64,000 nucleotides of DNA from Mortierella sp. BCC40632 (Eukaryota > Mortierellomycota > Mortierellomycetes > Mortierellales > Mortierellaceae), in the NCBI GenBank assembly GCA_011634665.1, contig WAEK01000012.1, positions 434,001 through 498,000 of the forward strand, given 5' to 3'. A program made the translations under genes and the position numbers. Below, in pieces: positions 36,072 to 49,000 of the stretch. The number at the start of each line of letters is the position of its first letter. Within the stretch, counting starts at the first letter, position 1. Under the pieces are notes generated by a model. It was not told where the DNA came from. It made no database searches and was given only the letters and a program-made list of their open reading frames with translations.

Positions 36072-37774
36072 TTAAAAAATCGAGAAAAAGTTGGATAAAT
36101 AATCAAAACGGTTCTTGGCCCCGATATGACCTTGGTTGGCTGCCTTCAAATACCATTCCTTAGCTTTGTCCTTATCCTTTTGAAGACCCAGGCCAAGGTG
36201 GTACATGGCGCCCAAGCAATACTGGGCGCCGACATATCCTTGATTGGCAGCCTTAAGGTACCACTCTGCTGCTTTAGATTCATCCTTTGGAACGCCCTTG
36301 CCATCCCGGTAGAGATTACCCAATTCATACTGGGCGCAGACAAATCCTTGGTTGGCAGCCTTCAGGTACCACTCCGCTGCTTTAGATTCGTCCTTTGGAA
36401 CGCCCTTGCCATCTCGGTACAGGTTGCCCATTTCATACTGGGCGTCAGTAAATCCTTGATTGACAGCCTTCAGGTACCACTCTGCTGCTTTAGATTCGTT
36501 CTTTGGAAGGCCCTTGCCATCTCGGTACAGATTGCCCACGTAATACTGGGCTCTGGCATATCCTTGGTTTGCGGCCTTCAGGTACCACTCTGCTGCTTTA
36601 GATTCGTCCTTTGGAACGCCCTTGCCATCCCGGTACAGATTGCCCATTTCATACTGGGCGTCAGTTAATCCTTGATTGGCAGCCTTCAGGCACCACTCCA
36701 CTGCTTTAGATTCGTCCTTTGGAAGGCCCTTGCCATTTCGGTGCATTTCACCCACGTAATACTGGGCTCTGGCATATCCTTGATTTGCAGCCTTCAGGAA
36801 CCACTCTGCTGCTTTGGAAAAGTCTCTTTGGACACCACTGCCAGTAAGAAATAAACTACCTATCCCGAACTGACTCTTGGCATTATCTTGATCGACAGCC
36901 TTCAAGTACATCTCCATTGCTTTGAAATAGTCCCGTGGAACACCAAAGCCAAATTGGTACATGAGACCCAACTTAGACTGGGCTTTGGCGTGTCCTTGGT
37001 TGGCAGCCTTCAAAAACCACTTCATAGCTTTAGAATAGTTCTGCGGAACACCATCCCCCTTAAAGTAAGATTCGCCTTGATCATAAAGAGTTTCCAAATC
37101 CAATCTTTGAGTGTTCAGAGATACATTTAGAGAGGGCTTGTTAGCGCTGCTTTCGAAGGCCGACAGTGCATGACCGTAAAATCCCACATTTGCAATTTCC
37201 TCTTCAGGTATGGCTTGTGGTGCTTTCTTTGTCATTCCATCCCAAGAGGATGGCCAGCTAACGTTTGGTTCAGTACAAGACTGTGGCGATCTTACAGCTG
37301 GATAGTCAGCTTCTGCTAAATTTTGAGAGAGATGATATGGCAGTAAATATCCACAGCATGATCTAAATTATTATCTATACTCGTTCATTACTTACTTGGC
37401 ATTCCCAGAACAACGTCCAACACCACACCTGGGTAAACACGAATTCGATGTGGCTCAATGCTATGAGCAGGTTCATGTACAAAGCGAGCATTAGATGGCG
37501 GTGTTTTGTAGATAAGCCATCAACAGACTGGCCTCAGGATGACTTACTACTCGAAGTCCTCGTTCATTAAGAAGGGAACCACAGTGCCTTCATTTTGTAT
37601 GTACAAAGGATCTTTAAAAACCATTTGTATATCCTTCCAAAGAATAATCCGTTCCCGTGTGATCTTATCAAGACGGGTCTCAATAACAACTACATGAGAC
37701 TGTGGATGGGTTGGATATCCTTTGTGGAGAGAACGAAACGCCTGGGTGTGTAGCTGGGGTCCTCCAACTTGCAT
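36072..37774 (-). CDS. Sel1-repeat protein with N-terminal domain
   Basis: Exons 37774-37548, 37460-37396 and 37315-36072 join to 511 residues in frame; start is the ATG at 37774. The N-terminal about 95 residues (ending IEPHRIRVYPGVVLDVVLG) form a compact domain that, from memory, also precedes Sel1 arrays in other Mortierella proteins. A Ser-rich linker follows, then nine Sel1 repeats of 36 residues and a partial tenth. The repeat consensus is AQYEMGNLYRDGKGVPKDES followed by KAAEWYLKAANQG. Sel1/TPR-like solenoids scaffold protein complexes. Repeats 4-5 and 6-7 are nearly the same pair, showing recent two-unit duplication. No catalytic domain is seen. It lies about 1 kb from the GTPase-like cluster, on the same strand as copies B and C. 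Confidence 0.85.
36108..37094 (-). repeat. Nine 108-bp Sel1-coding tandem repeats
   Basis: DNA repeat period 108 bp, matching the 36-residue protein repeat. The central copies (about 36240-36780) are so alike at DNA level that they must be recently amplified; the outer copies are more diverged. Confidence 0.85.
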
Positions 37775-37789
37775 GCTTTTTACTTCGAT

Positions 37790-37820
<31 letters not shown>

Positions 37821-38128
37821 GGGAAGAGTGTCGGGGGGAAGTGAGAGAAAGAAAAGTCTGCAATCAATTTTGAACAATGTGGGAAATTTTTGTCATTTGA
37901 GCATGGCTTTATTTTTTAAAGTTCTAACTCAGGATAGGGCGAAGCCAAGATGTCATTATGAACTTTCAGACGAAAATATTCCAAAATATGGGTCCATTAG
38001 ATTATCATTCTGCTTCAGAACTAATCCGACTATAGCTCTCATACTAATCACAAGCATTCTCTCACTAGTGCTGAGATCAACTGGCTTGTGGCAGCCAAGC
38101 GTTCATGAAAATGCCGCTTTTCGATTTC

Positions 38129-38164
<36 letters not shown>

Positions 38165-39627
38165 CGTCTATGACAGAGTTGGGTCAGCTCTCCATTAGCC
38201 TAAACTTCACCCTGAGCCATGTAATCAGACCAAGAAGCTTGGGAATCATGTCAGGGTCTTGGCGGCCCCTGGGAAGGTAAGCTGTTGCAAATTTTATCCA
38301 AAACATAGAGACCAGTGACCAACTCCATTTTGAACAGCTTAACCTTGTAACCTGAAAAAGAAAAAAAAAAGTTTTATATATGCGGTCTTGCTGTCTTGGA
38401 TCTCCGACATCGCCAGACATTGTCCATGCCCTCAATGAAAATTCGCCATCTCTCGTGGTATTGAGGTACTTGGTCTGCGAAAGGCTCATCGCAGAGTTCA
38501 ATACTTTTGCCATAGTTGAACCCTCAGTTGTTGATAAGGCTGGCCTTTGACTATGTGATATTCCATGCATCTTGAAGGCCTCTGCAGGAGAGGAAGCAAG
38601 TGGCTCAGTTTTTTTTTGCCTCTCCGTGACGAAGAACGCATTCACATAAATCTATGCGAATGACACGGACTCAAGCGCGCATGGTCAGCCCCCAGGGCAG
38701 ACCGCCGACGGAAGGGTCTGCTCTCACGAGTGGACATGATTAGCTACGCTCCGTGGGTTGGAACACAGTGAAGCATATTGCTCACCAGCCTGATCTACTC
38801 GTCAGCACTGTTTCTGTTCTGCCAAGTAGCTATGTATCTCTCGTTAACGACAAGAGAACTATAGTGAGGACCCTGTTCTCTGATAATTGTGAGCTTTTTT
38901 TTTTTTTTTTTTTTTTATTTCACTTCTTTTGGGTTAAATAGTCATCCTTTCCTCTTTTCGCGTGTCGCTGGCATGGTTTGACACATCTACTTGCCAACAT
39001 TACTTGAAAATTTTTTACTCTCCCTAACATATTATTTTCTCCTTTTCTTTTCTTTTCTTTTCTTTTCAGTAGGAACCATTAGAAGAAAGATCTCTTTGAA
39101 AGATCTCCGAACCTTTAGCGCAGTTAGACTAGATACGATCATCTTTTCGTCGTCGCGACAAGTGGGATGAGTGACCCCCGATAACTCTCCGCGAGCCACT
39201 CTCTCTCTCTCTCTATCACTCTCTGCCCTACCCTGCTCTTCTCCGTATGAATTTCCTCCGCAGATGTGTGTCGATTGCCGGCGCAACGAAAATGAGCATA
39301 TTTTGGGGGGTTCGATCAAAAACACACATTAAACAATTAAAAAAGACAAAAAATATCCACTGTCTAAGCTTGTGGTCGAGGAAGATGTGGCATCCATACA
39401 TTAGTTATATTCACACCGTGTAGTTGCTGTTTGCTGTTTAAAAAAAAAAAAGCATGGGTTGACAGTTCTGCTTTAGGTCTTTGTTGGTATTGCTGCTGAA
39501 AGTGAGCTGCTTTGATAGCGTAACAAGAAATTATGCTGCTTGGAGCTCCCATTTTTTTTTCCTTCTATCTCATTCATACGTAACAACAAAATAGGGAAAA
39601 AAAAAGAGATACTCTCCTCTCTATTGT
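37775..39627. other. Gene-poor region with one decayed ORF
   Basis: Contains long A/T runs (37792-37819, 38131-38164, 38896-38916), a TTTTC repeat near 39045-39066 and a CT microsatellite at 39201-39215. Apart from the entry at 38184-38645 no coding signal was found. Confidence 0.5.
38184..38645 (-). pseudogene. Possible decayed ORF or gene remnant
   Basis: An ATG-started frame runs through a pyrimidine-rich TTTTTCAG acceptor. Downstream of it, a different frame reads better (KLFKMELVTGLYVLDKICNS) before a stop; a one-base shift then gives IPKLLGLITWLRVKFRL. This resembles, in spacing only, the C-terminal part of a repetitive hypothetical family common in Mucoromycota. The broken frame suggests a remnant. 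The identification is weak. Confidence 0.3.
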
Positions 39628-42600
39628 TTAGGATTGGAATCGACCTGGAGGTCCATTCGCATAACCAAAGATCTGCTCCATAAACTGTTGGAACGTCCAT
39701 TTTTCCACCTTGTGTCGTCGTGTAATCTGTTCAATCGTCGACGCCCTCTGTTTAAACGGATGCAAACTAAACTTGGCTGGTGGTAACGACGTCGCATAGG
39801 CCCCCGCTCCTGAAGAGGCTACTACACCTCCCGAGTTATTAGTCGTCGTCGTCGTCGTCGCTGCCATCGATGTCATCACCCCTCCTGCATTGTTAGAGCC
39901 TCCACCCGCATTCATAGAGACCGAGTGGTTCGTCACCATGACCGAGTTTGTGGACGTACCAAGGGCTGTGCCTGCTGCATTTAATCCCGCATTTAAAAGA
40001 GTAGTGGATATATTCGCGGGGAAAGCTGCAGCAATATTGGCCGCCAGATTCGACGTCGAGCCTCCAGGGCCAATCAATCCTCCATGTCCCTGATGTTGCT
40101 GTTGTTGTTGTTGTTGTTGTTGTTGTTGCTGATAGTGCTGTTGCTGTTGCTGTTGTTGTTGCGACGGATATGAATGGGTTGATGGGTTCGGAGAGTGACC
40201 GTGTGATTGGGATGCAAACTGGCCTGAACTCGATCCGTTGGTGATCGGCGTTAATCCTGGCGACGTGCTAGAGCTCCAGACCAAGTTACTTGACGAGTTG
40301 TTATGGCCTCCGCTCGTGAGCTGCTGGTGAATTGAGCTACCACTGCCTCCTCCGCTGGCATTGTTCGCCAGTCCAGAGTGGGATCCCCCTGTCGAACCAT
40401 GGAGGGACTGCATTGAGGTCGCGTTGGGACCACTACCCATGTTTCCAGCTCCTAGGCTGTTAGCACTGCCTCCCATCGATGTCGCCGAGTTCATACCGGA
40501 GACAGAAACAGATGAGGTTGTTACATTCAGACTCGACCCTGTTGCGCCGCCGCCAAGAGAAGTTGAAGTCGCAGAGGCTGCTGTTGGGGTGGTTGTTATA
40601 ATCGCAGGGTTCGCTTGGTGGTACTGAATAGTTTGCATGGCGGAACTGATGACCGATCCTGGAATAGTGTGATAAACCGATCCGCGATTTGGCCCTCCTG
40701 TACCTCCACCACCACTAGCATTGTGATGAAAATTATTTGCTGGGACTGGAGTAGGAGGTAAAGGAGGAGGAGCAGAAGCGAGTCTGGCAGCATGAATGGC
40801 TGTCTGTCGAACCAGTCGACCTAGTTGTGACATGGGAACTACCATTCCATCGACCAAGGGCCCAAAGACGGGCAGGTTGCTGTCCCGGATTACTTCAACA
40901 GCCACCAGAGGTCCACTGGAGGAAGGGCCGAACCGACGTCTTTGGAACCGTCGACCGTTGATACTCCGTGCAACCACTTGTCCATCAACGATTCGTAGCT
41001 CCGGAATAGGCGAAAGGACAATAATGACATTTCCGAAATCACCTCCGATCGTATTACGGTCGTATGGTCGCGAGTGCTCCGACCAGACAATGTGGACATG
41101 ATCATTTCCGACATGACGTTTCTATATTGAGTCATTCCGTAGGCAAAAAGAATCAGGACAAGGCATTAGCTGGGTCCGATACAACGTAAAACCAAGAGCA
41201 TCTTGATTGCAGATTTGGAGCAAACAGTTTTACCTTCTTGACTTGTCGATTATCATCAGGATCCGTTGGCATCCTAACCACCTCATGGAAAATGATCTCC
41301 AGCGTAGATGAGCAAAAATACATGGCCGTTGAGCCGTTCGAGCCGTTCTTTTCCAGACCTCCCATGTATCCTGTATGATTTGCCAGATCAACTTCCCATC
41401 CAAGATCTTGCACAAATCGACAATAAGCACCGCTTCCTTTTTCGTTCTTCAGAATCGTTTGTTCGCCCTCCTGACCGGTTCCTACATAAAGAACTGCGAT
41501 CTTGAATGTTTCTCGACTATGATTTTTTAAATAAATAGGGCACAGAGCAGAGCTGTTAGTATAGGAAGACAAACAAAAACGAGGCGGCATTCCAATAAAA
41601 AGAGTGTAACCAAACTTACCCTGATTTCTTGTCAAGGCTTTTGATATCACGTTCCAACGAGGCAGAGTGATTCAAGAGCACAAAATTATGCTCCTGGAAT
41701 CGTTCAAAACATAACAACCCAAGATGACTCAACAACAGTCGGCTATGCTGATAAGAATCCAAAGGTTGTTCTGGTTCCGGAGGCAATGCCAACTGGAAGG
41801 CTTTGGCCATCGAGGACTCGTCCCTCAACAACACATCCATATCTACAGTACCATTCTTGCTTTCAGCACAACCCTCATCCTCGCCTTCCGTTCGACTTGA
41901 TTGATCTCCGCCAGAATCATTATCGCCCACATAGGTTTCTTCGACAATATGCTCATCTACCAGAGTGGCCGGATCATGTCGAATCCTGAGTCCAGAGTAT
42001 CGCCTCATACGGCGTCCATTCTCGGATCCAGATCCTGCAGCGGTGCCACTACCATTTGCTTCCCGTTCTTCCCGGTCCCTTAGCTCACCCTCAAGACTCG
42101 CGGGCGGCGTCGTACTCGGCGAGTCTCCACCCCAATTCGAACTCACGATCGACATCAGGGTATTACTACCATAGAATTCGTCCGTGTCATCATCCGATTG
42201 AACCAAACTAGATCGAATCTCGACCAGTTTGTCATACCAAGCCCGAGCTTGAGGATCCGAGATCCGGGTATAGTAGTGCTCCTCCTGCACATGTCGATCC
42301 AGTTCTGCCTCAATTGCAAAAGAGTGTTTCTGAGCCACTGACGAAATTGCCATGCCATTATCGAGTTGATTCAGAGGGGTCTTGCCATCAAACAAACAAT
42401 CCGGATGACGTTCTCCAATGTATTGAAGAAGCTGGTCCAACATGTCTCCGTCCCCGACAAATCGAGAGCCATCCCAAATCGGCGGCTCTACCTCATAAAA
42501 TTCACCGCCACCACCTGGGTGAGATTCCGCATGGTCTGCATTGTGGTTGCCCACATGATGAATCGAAGGTCGACCTCTCGACGAAGCTGGACGAAGATCG

Positions 42601-45600
42601 TCTTGGCGGATCTTGACCCCTTCTCGCCAGACCAGTTGGCTCGCCATCTCCTTTTTCCGTCTCCGGGGGCTTGCCCCAAACCGCTCGCTCAAACGAGACG
42701 AGGCACGTTGAACAGATCGTGGCCTGGAAGTAGATGGAGCCTCATACTGGAGAGTTTCTCTGTAAAAGATTTCAGAATCCCAGGCATACCGTCCAGTCTC
42801 ATCTCTGATCGTCACTCGAGTTCGGTGAATTCCTGTCTGGGCACAAGGAATTTCTTCAAGCGCAATCAAGATCGAGTCATTCAATGCAAACACCTTCCGG
42901 ACCTCAAAAGGTGGGCCTTCCGAACTGGGCTTGTTGGTTGCACGGCAATGATGACCATCAGGTCCCGCCTCCAGTCCGAGAGTCAAGAGCGACTTGTCTC
43001 CAGACCCAAAGAAGGAAGGTCCACTGTTGAGGAAGTGTACCAAATGGGTCAAGGTCGCTTCTGCAGCATCCTTGACGAATTGTTGTTCCTGTGCTACATC
43101 GACTGCAGGTCCTGTGCTGATCATGACACGGTGGTGTTGATGAATAGGTTTACCAGTGTTCCTGAAGCTAGGTCCTCGCTTCTTGTTGGGTCGGGGTAAA
43201 GGTTTGTTCTGAAGGGTCATGTTTTGATTTTGTAATTGTTGGAGTGGTTGTTTCGCCTGCAATGCCGCCGCAACTCGCTTTCGCTCTGATTCTGCAACTT
43301 CTGGGGAGGACAGCAATCCGACTTCGATAAGTTCAAAGACCCACTTGGCGAGTTCGGTTTCGGAAAAGATATTGGTAGGAATGACCATCAACCATTCGGT
43401 CAAGCAGCGGAAGAAGGATCCTAGCATTGCTCCTCGTCGGGTGTCACTCTGGAATAGTCTCAGATGCTCCTGCAAGGCACTCAGCAGATGCGACAAGACC
43501 ATCTCCAGTATAAACTAGTCAACAGAATTCAGGAGGAGGAAAAAATGTTAGAGCTAGTGACAAATGTATTTGCAACAAGTTTTTCTTTCTTTCTTTCTTT
43601 CTTCTCCGAGAAATCAAATAGTCAACCTTCGAGCTTACCCAGCAGTTATCCTCATAGTCTTGATACATTCCCGCCAATGTGGTGATGACTTCTAACGCAC
43701 TCTGGACAATACTCGCCTCGGTCCAGTAAAGGTGATCCAGTACAAGTCCCAAAAGTTCGTTCTCTGTCTCAATATCACTCGAAACCAGTGTCGAGTTCCA
43801 TTCATTGACCACCAACATTCCACAAAGTTGAATCAACATGCTATGTGTATCCCAGAATTTGCCCAAGGGTTTGACATTGGCTTCGGCCGCCGTGAGATCC
43901 AGAACCAGTCGCGTAAAGGTCTTTTTATGCGTCAAAAGATCCATGTCCTTTGGATACCGATATCCTGAGCGACTGTTCCGGTGCCATGCATTGTCGAAGT
44001 CGTCTGGATCCTGAAAGTCATAGAACCGCATGCTGATCGAGCTCAAGATGGCGATCGCCTGTTTACGGATGTAGTGACTAATACCATCCCGCAAAGTGTC
44101 GTCTTTTAGAAGCTAAGAAAGAAAAGTTCATTTGATGTCAACATGTTATTAGAGCCTTATCTCAGGTAGATCAGTCAACAAAAGAAAAAATCAAAACAGA
44201 GTAAAACGTACCATTTGTCGGATCGCTGTCAAGAAAGGTGCTGCGAGAACGTGGCTTCCAGGGAGGGAGAGAGTAAAGATGCGACTACTATTGGCCAAGA
44301 TCGACTGCCCAATCAGTGCGTCGTCAAATTGAAGACCCTATTTTATATGGATAACACGATCAAGAAAGAATCAGGTTAAAAATCTTAGGTTCTCTCATTC
44401 GATTCACATTTTGATCCAAGCATAAAAAAAAAAAAAAAAAAAAAAATACCTGGATGATACTCGAATAGAACAGCTCGTAATTCTCGGGATTGAAATCTTG
44501 GTCATATCGACGACTCATCATTCGACAGAGTCCACCATAGATGGCAGGAAGCCCCAGCCCTCCGTCGCTGCTACTCCTGGCTGCCTCAAAGAACCAAGGC
44601 GCAAAGTCATAGAGTGGAGGAATGAGGGTTGCATCCAGAGGCTGAGAGGATCTTGTCTGATTCAATAGATCCCAGACATCGATCAGGCACAGCATCACCT
44701 CTGTCTTTACAAGAGGAATCTAAACACATTCAAACAGTCAAGACGTGATGTTAATAGAGCGAATAGAAATTAGAAAGAAAAAAAAAAAAAAAGGGGGGGC
44801 TTTCACGCTATTCGTTTTTCATACCTGGATCTTGTTGGGGTTTCCGATCGAACAAACAATATTTTTCCATGTCGACATGATGTTTTGTGGGGACCGTCCT
44901 TTCATGGACACATTAAGATATTCCGGCGAAGCAAAGATACCATACAACGATGACAAACGCTCCACAATTGGATCCAAATGGAGACTATCTGGTCCATGGA
45001 ACGACAACGAAGAAGCTCTAGACAACTTTAAACGATAGAAACGTTAGTAATCTCGAGTCTCTCGAGTTGGACACCTGTCTCCTCTCAACGTCAACCTTTG
45101 GCCATTACCTTTTCGTCGTTCACCTCCATCATGTCAATAAATGTCGAGATATGCGATCCAATGGGGTCACTCGGATCGTCATCATCACCGTCACCCATAT
45201 CCACCTTAAGACTTGTATGGTAATCTCGTGTTGCATCACGATTCGGCAAGAAACCCATATGGCCAAGCAAAGTAGGTGCATATACCGAAGATCCGTTCGA
45301 ATTCGTACCACCGCCACCGCCACCGCCACCACCACCACCATGTGAGCCTTGCTTCGCAGGATCATAATGAACACTATTCGCTCGACGTGTCGAACGGTCC
45401 TGAGAAATCACATTGTGGACTGGATAGGTATGATGCGAGTAGGCAACTCCTTGCGAAGACAACAGTTCGCCTCCGATCGAGTGTCGCATCGAATTCTCAG
45501 CCTTGGAGGCATGGAACCGAGAATGACGGAATTTGTCCGACATCTTTCTCGAATGACGAGCGGCGGCGGCTTGTGCTGGGCGGGCGGGTACAGCCTCCAG

Positions 45601-45978
45601 ATCGACTTGGAACACCTCATGGGCAAGGATATGGGTTAACCGGAGTGACATCATAAAAAAAAAAAAAAAAAAGGCAGTTTTCAAGGAGTGTAAAGCAACT
45701 AGACCAAAGAACGATAGAAAATGCAGGTTTAAAAAAAAAAAAAAAAAAAAACAAGCAATGAAAACTGCTTTACTTTTACTGCTGCCATTGATTGAGCAAC
45801 CACCTGCGGCCAGCGAAGGCTCTCGATCATGGATGTTCGCAACTCGACCCAAAGAGCATCGGGCACATTTGGGCAACGAGAGTACGCGCAAAGGACCGTC
45901 TAATTTGGATAAAATCATTATTGTAGAGTCATCCTCTTCTGTCAGTACGATAACTTTAGGTGCTCACATGGGTAGCCT

Positions 45979-46025
<47 letters not shown>

Positions 46026-49000
46026 TCAACAATCAACGCCGCAAGTTCGTCTGTAGCTGAAGACGACATTGGGGTCGAGTTCTTTTCTTGCATGGTCATG
46101 ATTCGGCTTTGAATCTCCAACAAAGACCTCAAAAGACTTTCCCAGCTCTTACTATCCATTTCAATCTGACCTCGGGCCATGATGGCTCTAAACAGCCCAA
46201 TAATATCCTTGTATAGATTAAAGAGTGCATCAGGATCGACTTTGGTATGATAAGCCGTCGATCCCAATGCCTCGGACGAGGAATTGGACCCGAAATCGTT
46301 GGTTGAGGCTGCGTTGGTCGAGAACACTTTTGTAAGAAGTTGAAAGTAACGTTGAAGGAACGAGTTGGCTGTCGCATAGGGCTCCTGAGGAGTGGGCGTC
46401 AGAGGTCCCTGTTGAGGCCCAGTCTGCTCTTGTCCAGGAGGGATGATTCCGACGGTTGTGGACGATGCGCTGAAAGGTAATTGAGTCCTGGTGGAGACTG
46501 AACTTCGGAGAAAGACGGGCCGTTCTTCTTCTCCACTTAGACACCACACTCCCACGATATGAATCGCTCCTCGAACAATATCCTTGTATTGAGGGTGAGC
46601 TGGGGGAAGACTAAGACCCTGTCGCACAATTTCGTGCATAATCTCTCGGTTGCTCTCGGACGAATACACAATCGATTTGAGAATAGGAGTTGCCGGCGAG
46701 GTGTGAGTCAGAGGAGAGTTGAACTCATTACTGTCCAGACAATATTGAATGACAAAGCTGATGACCGTCCTGAGAATAGTGGGCGGGCAAGTCTTGAATC
46801 CAAATTCTTTTGTGGGAGATTTTTTCAATTCGTGTGGAGAAAGCGCGGATCAAATTAGGGAAGCGATCAAACATGTGAATATGTACTGTCACCTATGAGC
46901 CTTCCAGATAAACATACCTTTTCCTTCATCGGTCAAGAGATGAAGCCTTCGTGCACATTCCGGAAAGACTTTGACCAAATAATACTTTTTGATAATGTCA
47001 AACATAAACCGAGCCGCAGCCATGCCTGCATCGATACCAAATCCAACAGCAATCCCGTCACCCACTTCGCCATCGGCTTCCAGAGGGTGATGAGAGTTGA
47101 TAGACTCTAGTTCTCCAGCAGGTGGAGAAGATCCTGCGGCTACATAAGCCATACGGACGATGTTGGCCAAAAAGATTTGGAAGAGCTGAATGCTGTCCTG
47201 GAAGGTGGGTGGCGATGGATTAGGGCATATTGGAGGGCCATCCGCTGTAGAAAGTAGAAAATAGAAAAAAAAACCCCAAAACAGGTTAACAATCGCGCTC
47301 CTCAAAGTTATATATTCTCCTGAGCTAGGATAGACAGACAATCAAGGATCTGAACTTGCATTGTAAAAGCTCTTGGTTCAAGCGAACAAACGCAAACTCA
47401 AAATACTGAGACACCTGCTTGGCCGTTTTACGTCCAGAACTTCCACTGCTCATACTGGGCAGTTTTGTTTGAGAAGAGCTTGCATAGTCCATGGACAAGT
47501 CCTCGCCGTCGTACATGAATAGATCGAGCGAAATGGCATTAGAGAATAAATAGATCGCTTCGGGGTATTCGACGGTCTGGTCATTGATCCAGAGTAGCAG
47601 CAGGCGGAACCCAAAGATACGAATCCGAGGGTGGTTCTTGTGGCACAATACCTGTGCCAGCATGTTGGCTAGATAGAGATTTCATCATAATAGACAGAAA
47701 TGTCCACGTGCGACATCAACAATGTGTTAGATTCCTATTTTTTTTTTTTTTTTTTTTTTGAGCGTGGTAACACTGGTTCAAGGACGTTACCAATCTCTTG
47801 CTTGTGCCACCCATTCTTCATTCGGTCAGGAAGGTACAGAAAAATGAGTCGCAGTAACAGAAGGGTTTTTTGCACTGCTACAACATCCTTGCTCTGAAGC
47901 GAATTGTTCCTGTCTGGCTTTTGCTTGAACTTGTCGACTTGATGCCAAAAGAACTCGCGTGTAACAGTAAAGACCTGCTCGGCATAATCCTGGAAGAACT
48001 TGGCTTGGTCAAATTCAAACGTCGCATCTACGTACATCCCATTTTTTTTTTTTTTTTTTGTTAAACCACAAAAGTCGGTTAGCGGTCAGAAGGATGCACC
48101 AATCTTCAGAAGGAGAGCCTTTTTTTTTTTTTCCTATTCTCTCTTGGCCAAGTCATACCAAGAAACGTCCAGAGCGATGCAGCGCGTGCCTTGGGCTTGG
48201 CTCTGTCATCCAGAAAGGTCTTTGCCTTCCGGAATGCCTTTTCAATCGAAGAAGAGGTGCCGACAATGCTTCCTTTAGATGTGTTTTCCTTATGTGCAAT
48301 GTCGTGTGGGTCCCTCGTGTGGAGACTACCAGGTCCCGATCCATAATGAGGAGCTAGCCCAGTGTGGAACGCTGTCGCTGTGTGGGGTGGTGTCGAGTAG
48401 GAACTGTAACTGCTATCTTCCGAGGCATGGTTGATCCCTGCGGGGGTCGACTTTCTCGACCTGGCAGAGGACCTTGGGGAACTAAAAGAAGCAATCTTGC
48501 TAAAGTTGGCTTCAAAGTGCGATTGAAGCACACTGCTGGAATACGCCAAGGAGGTTGTACTGGACGATGGCGCTGCTGTGGTTGTTGTTGTTGTTGCTAG
48601 ATGCTCCTGACTGCTCGAGTGTGGTCCGTCTCCAACGGTATGTTGCGATCCAGGACTGGCATGGATAGAACTCGACATGGGAAAGTGAAAGCTTTTCACC
48701 GTGTCTGGGGTAGCGGGTGCGTCAACAACAGCTGACTTGCGTCTCGAAGAGAGTAAAGGTGAAAAGGCCTGGCTAAAGCGAGAGACGGCGCTAGAGGCCA
48801 GATTCGAGGCTGGGGTCTGGAGAGGAGCGAGTGGTGGAGCGAGTGGCGAGTGAGCGCCGCTGCTATTGCTGCTGTTTCCTGATTGACTGAAGTAAAAGCT
48901 GTCCCGCTGGCTCTGATGGCCCTGGGCTGATCCGCTCTGCGAGTCCGCGTGCGAATGAAGCTGGGTCTGAGCTAGGAGACGAGGCGAGGGTGAGGGCCGG

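Noticed and set aside
36126..36854. Plus-strand frames opposite the Sel1 gene
   Set aside because: Periodic shadow frames caused by the 108-bp repeat; the minus strand has canonical Sel1 motifs and a consistent splice model.
39890..40793. Plus-strand frames opposite the RalGAP C-terminus
   Set aside because: Shadows of the Ser/Asn/Gln-rich coding strand; no start context or splice sites.
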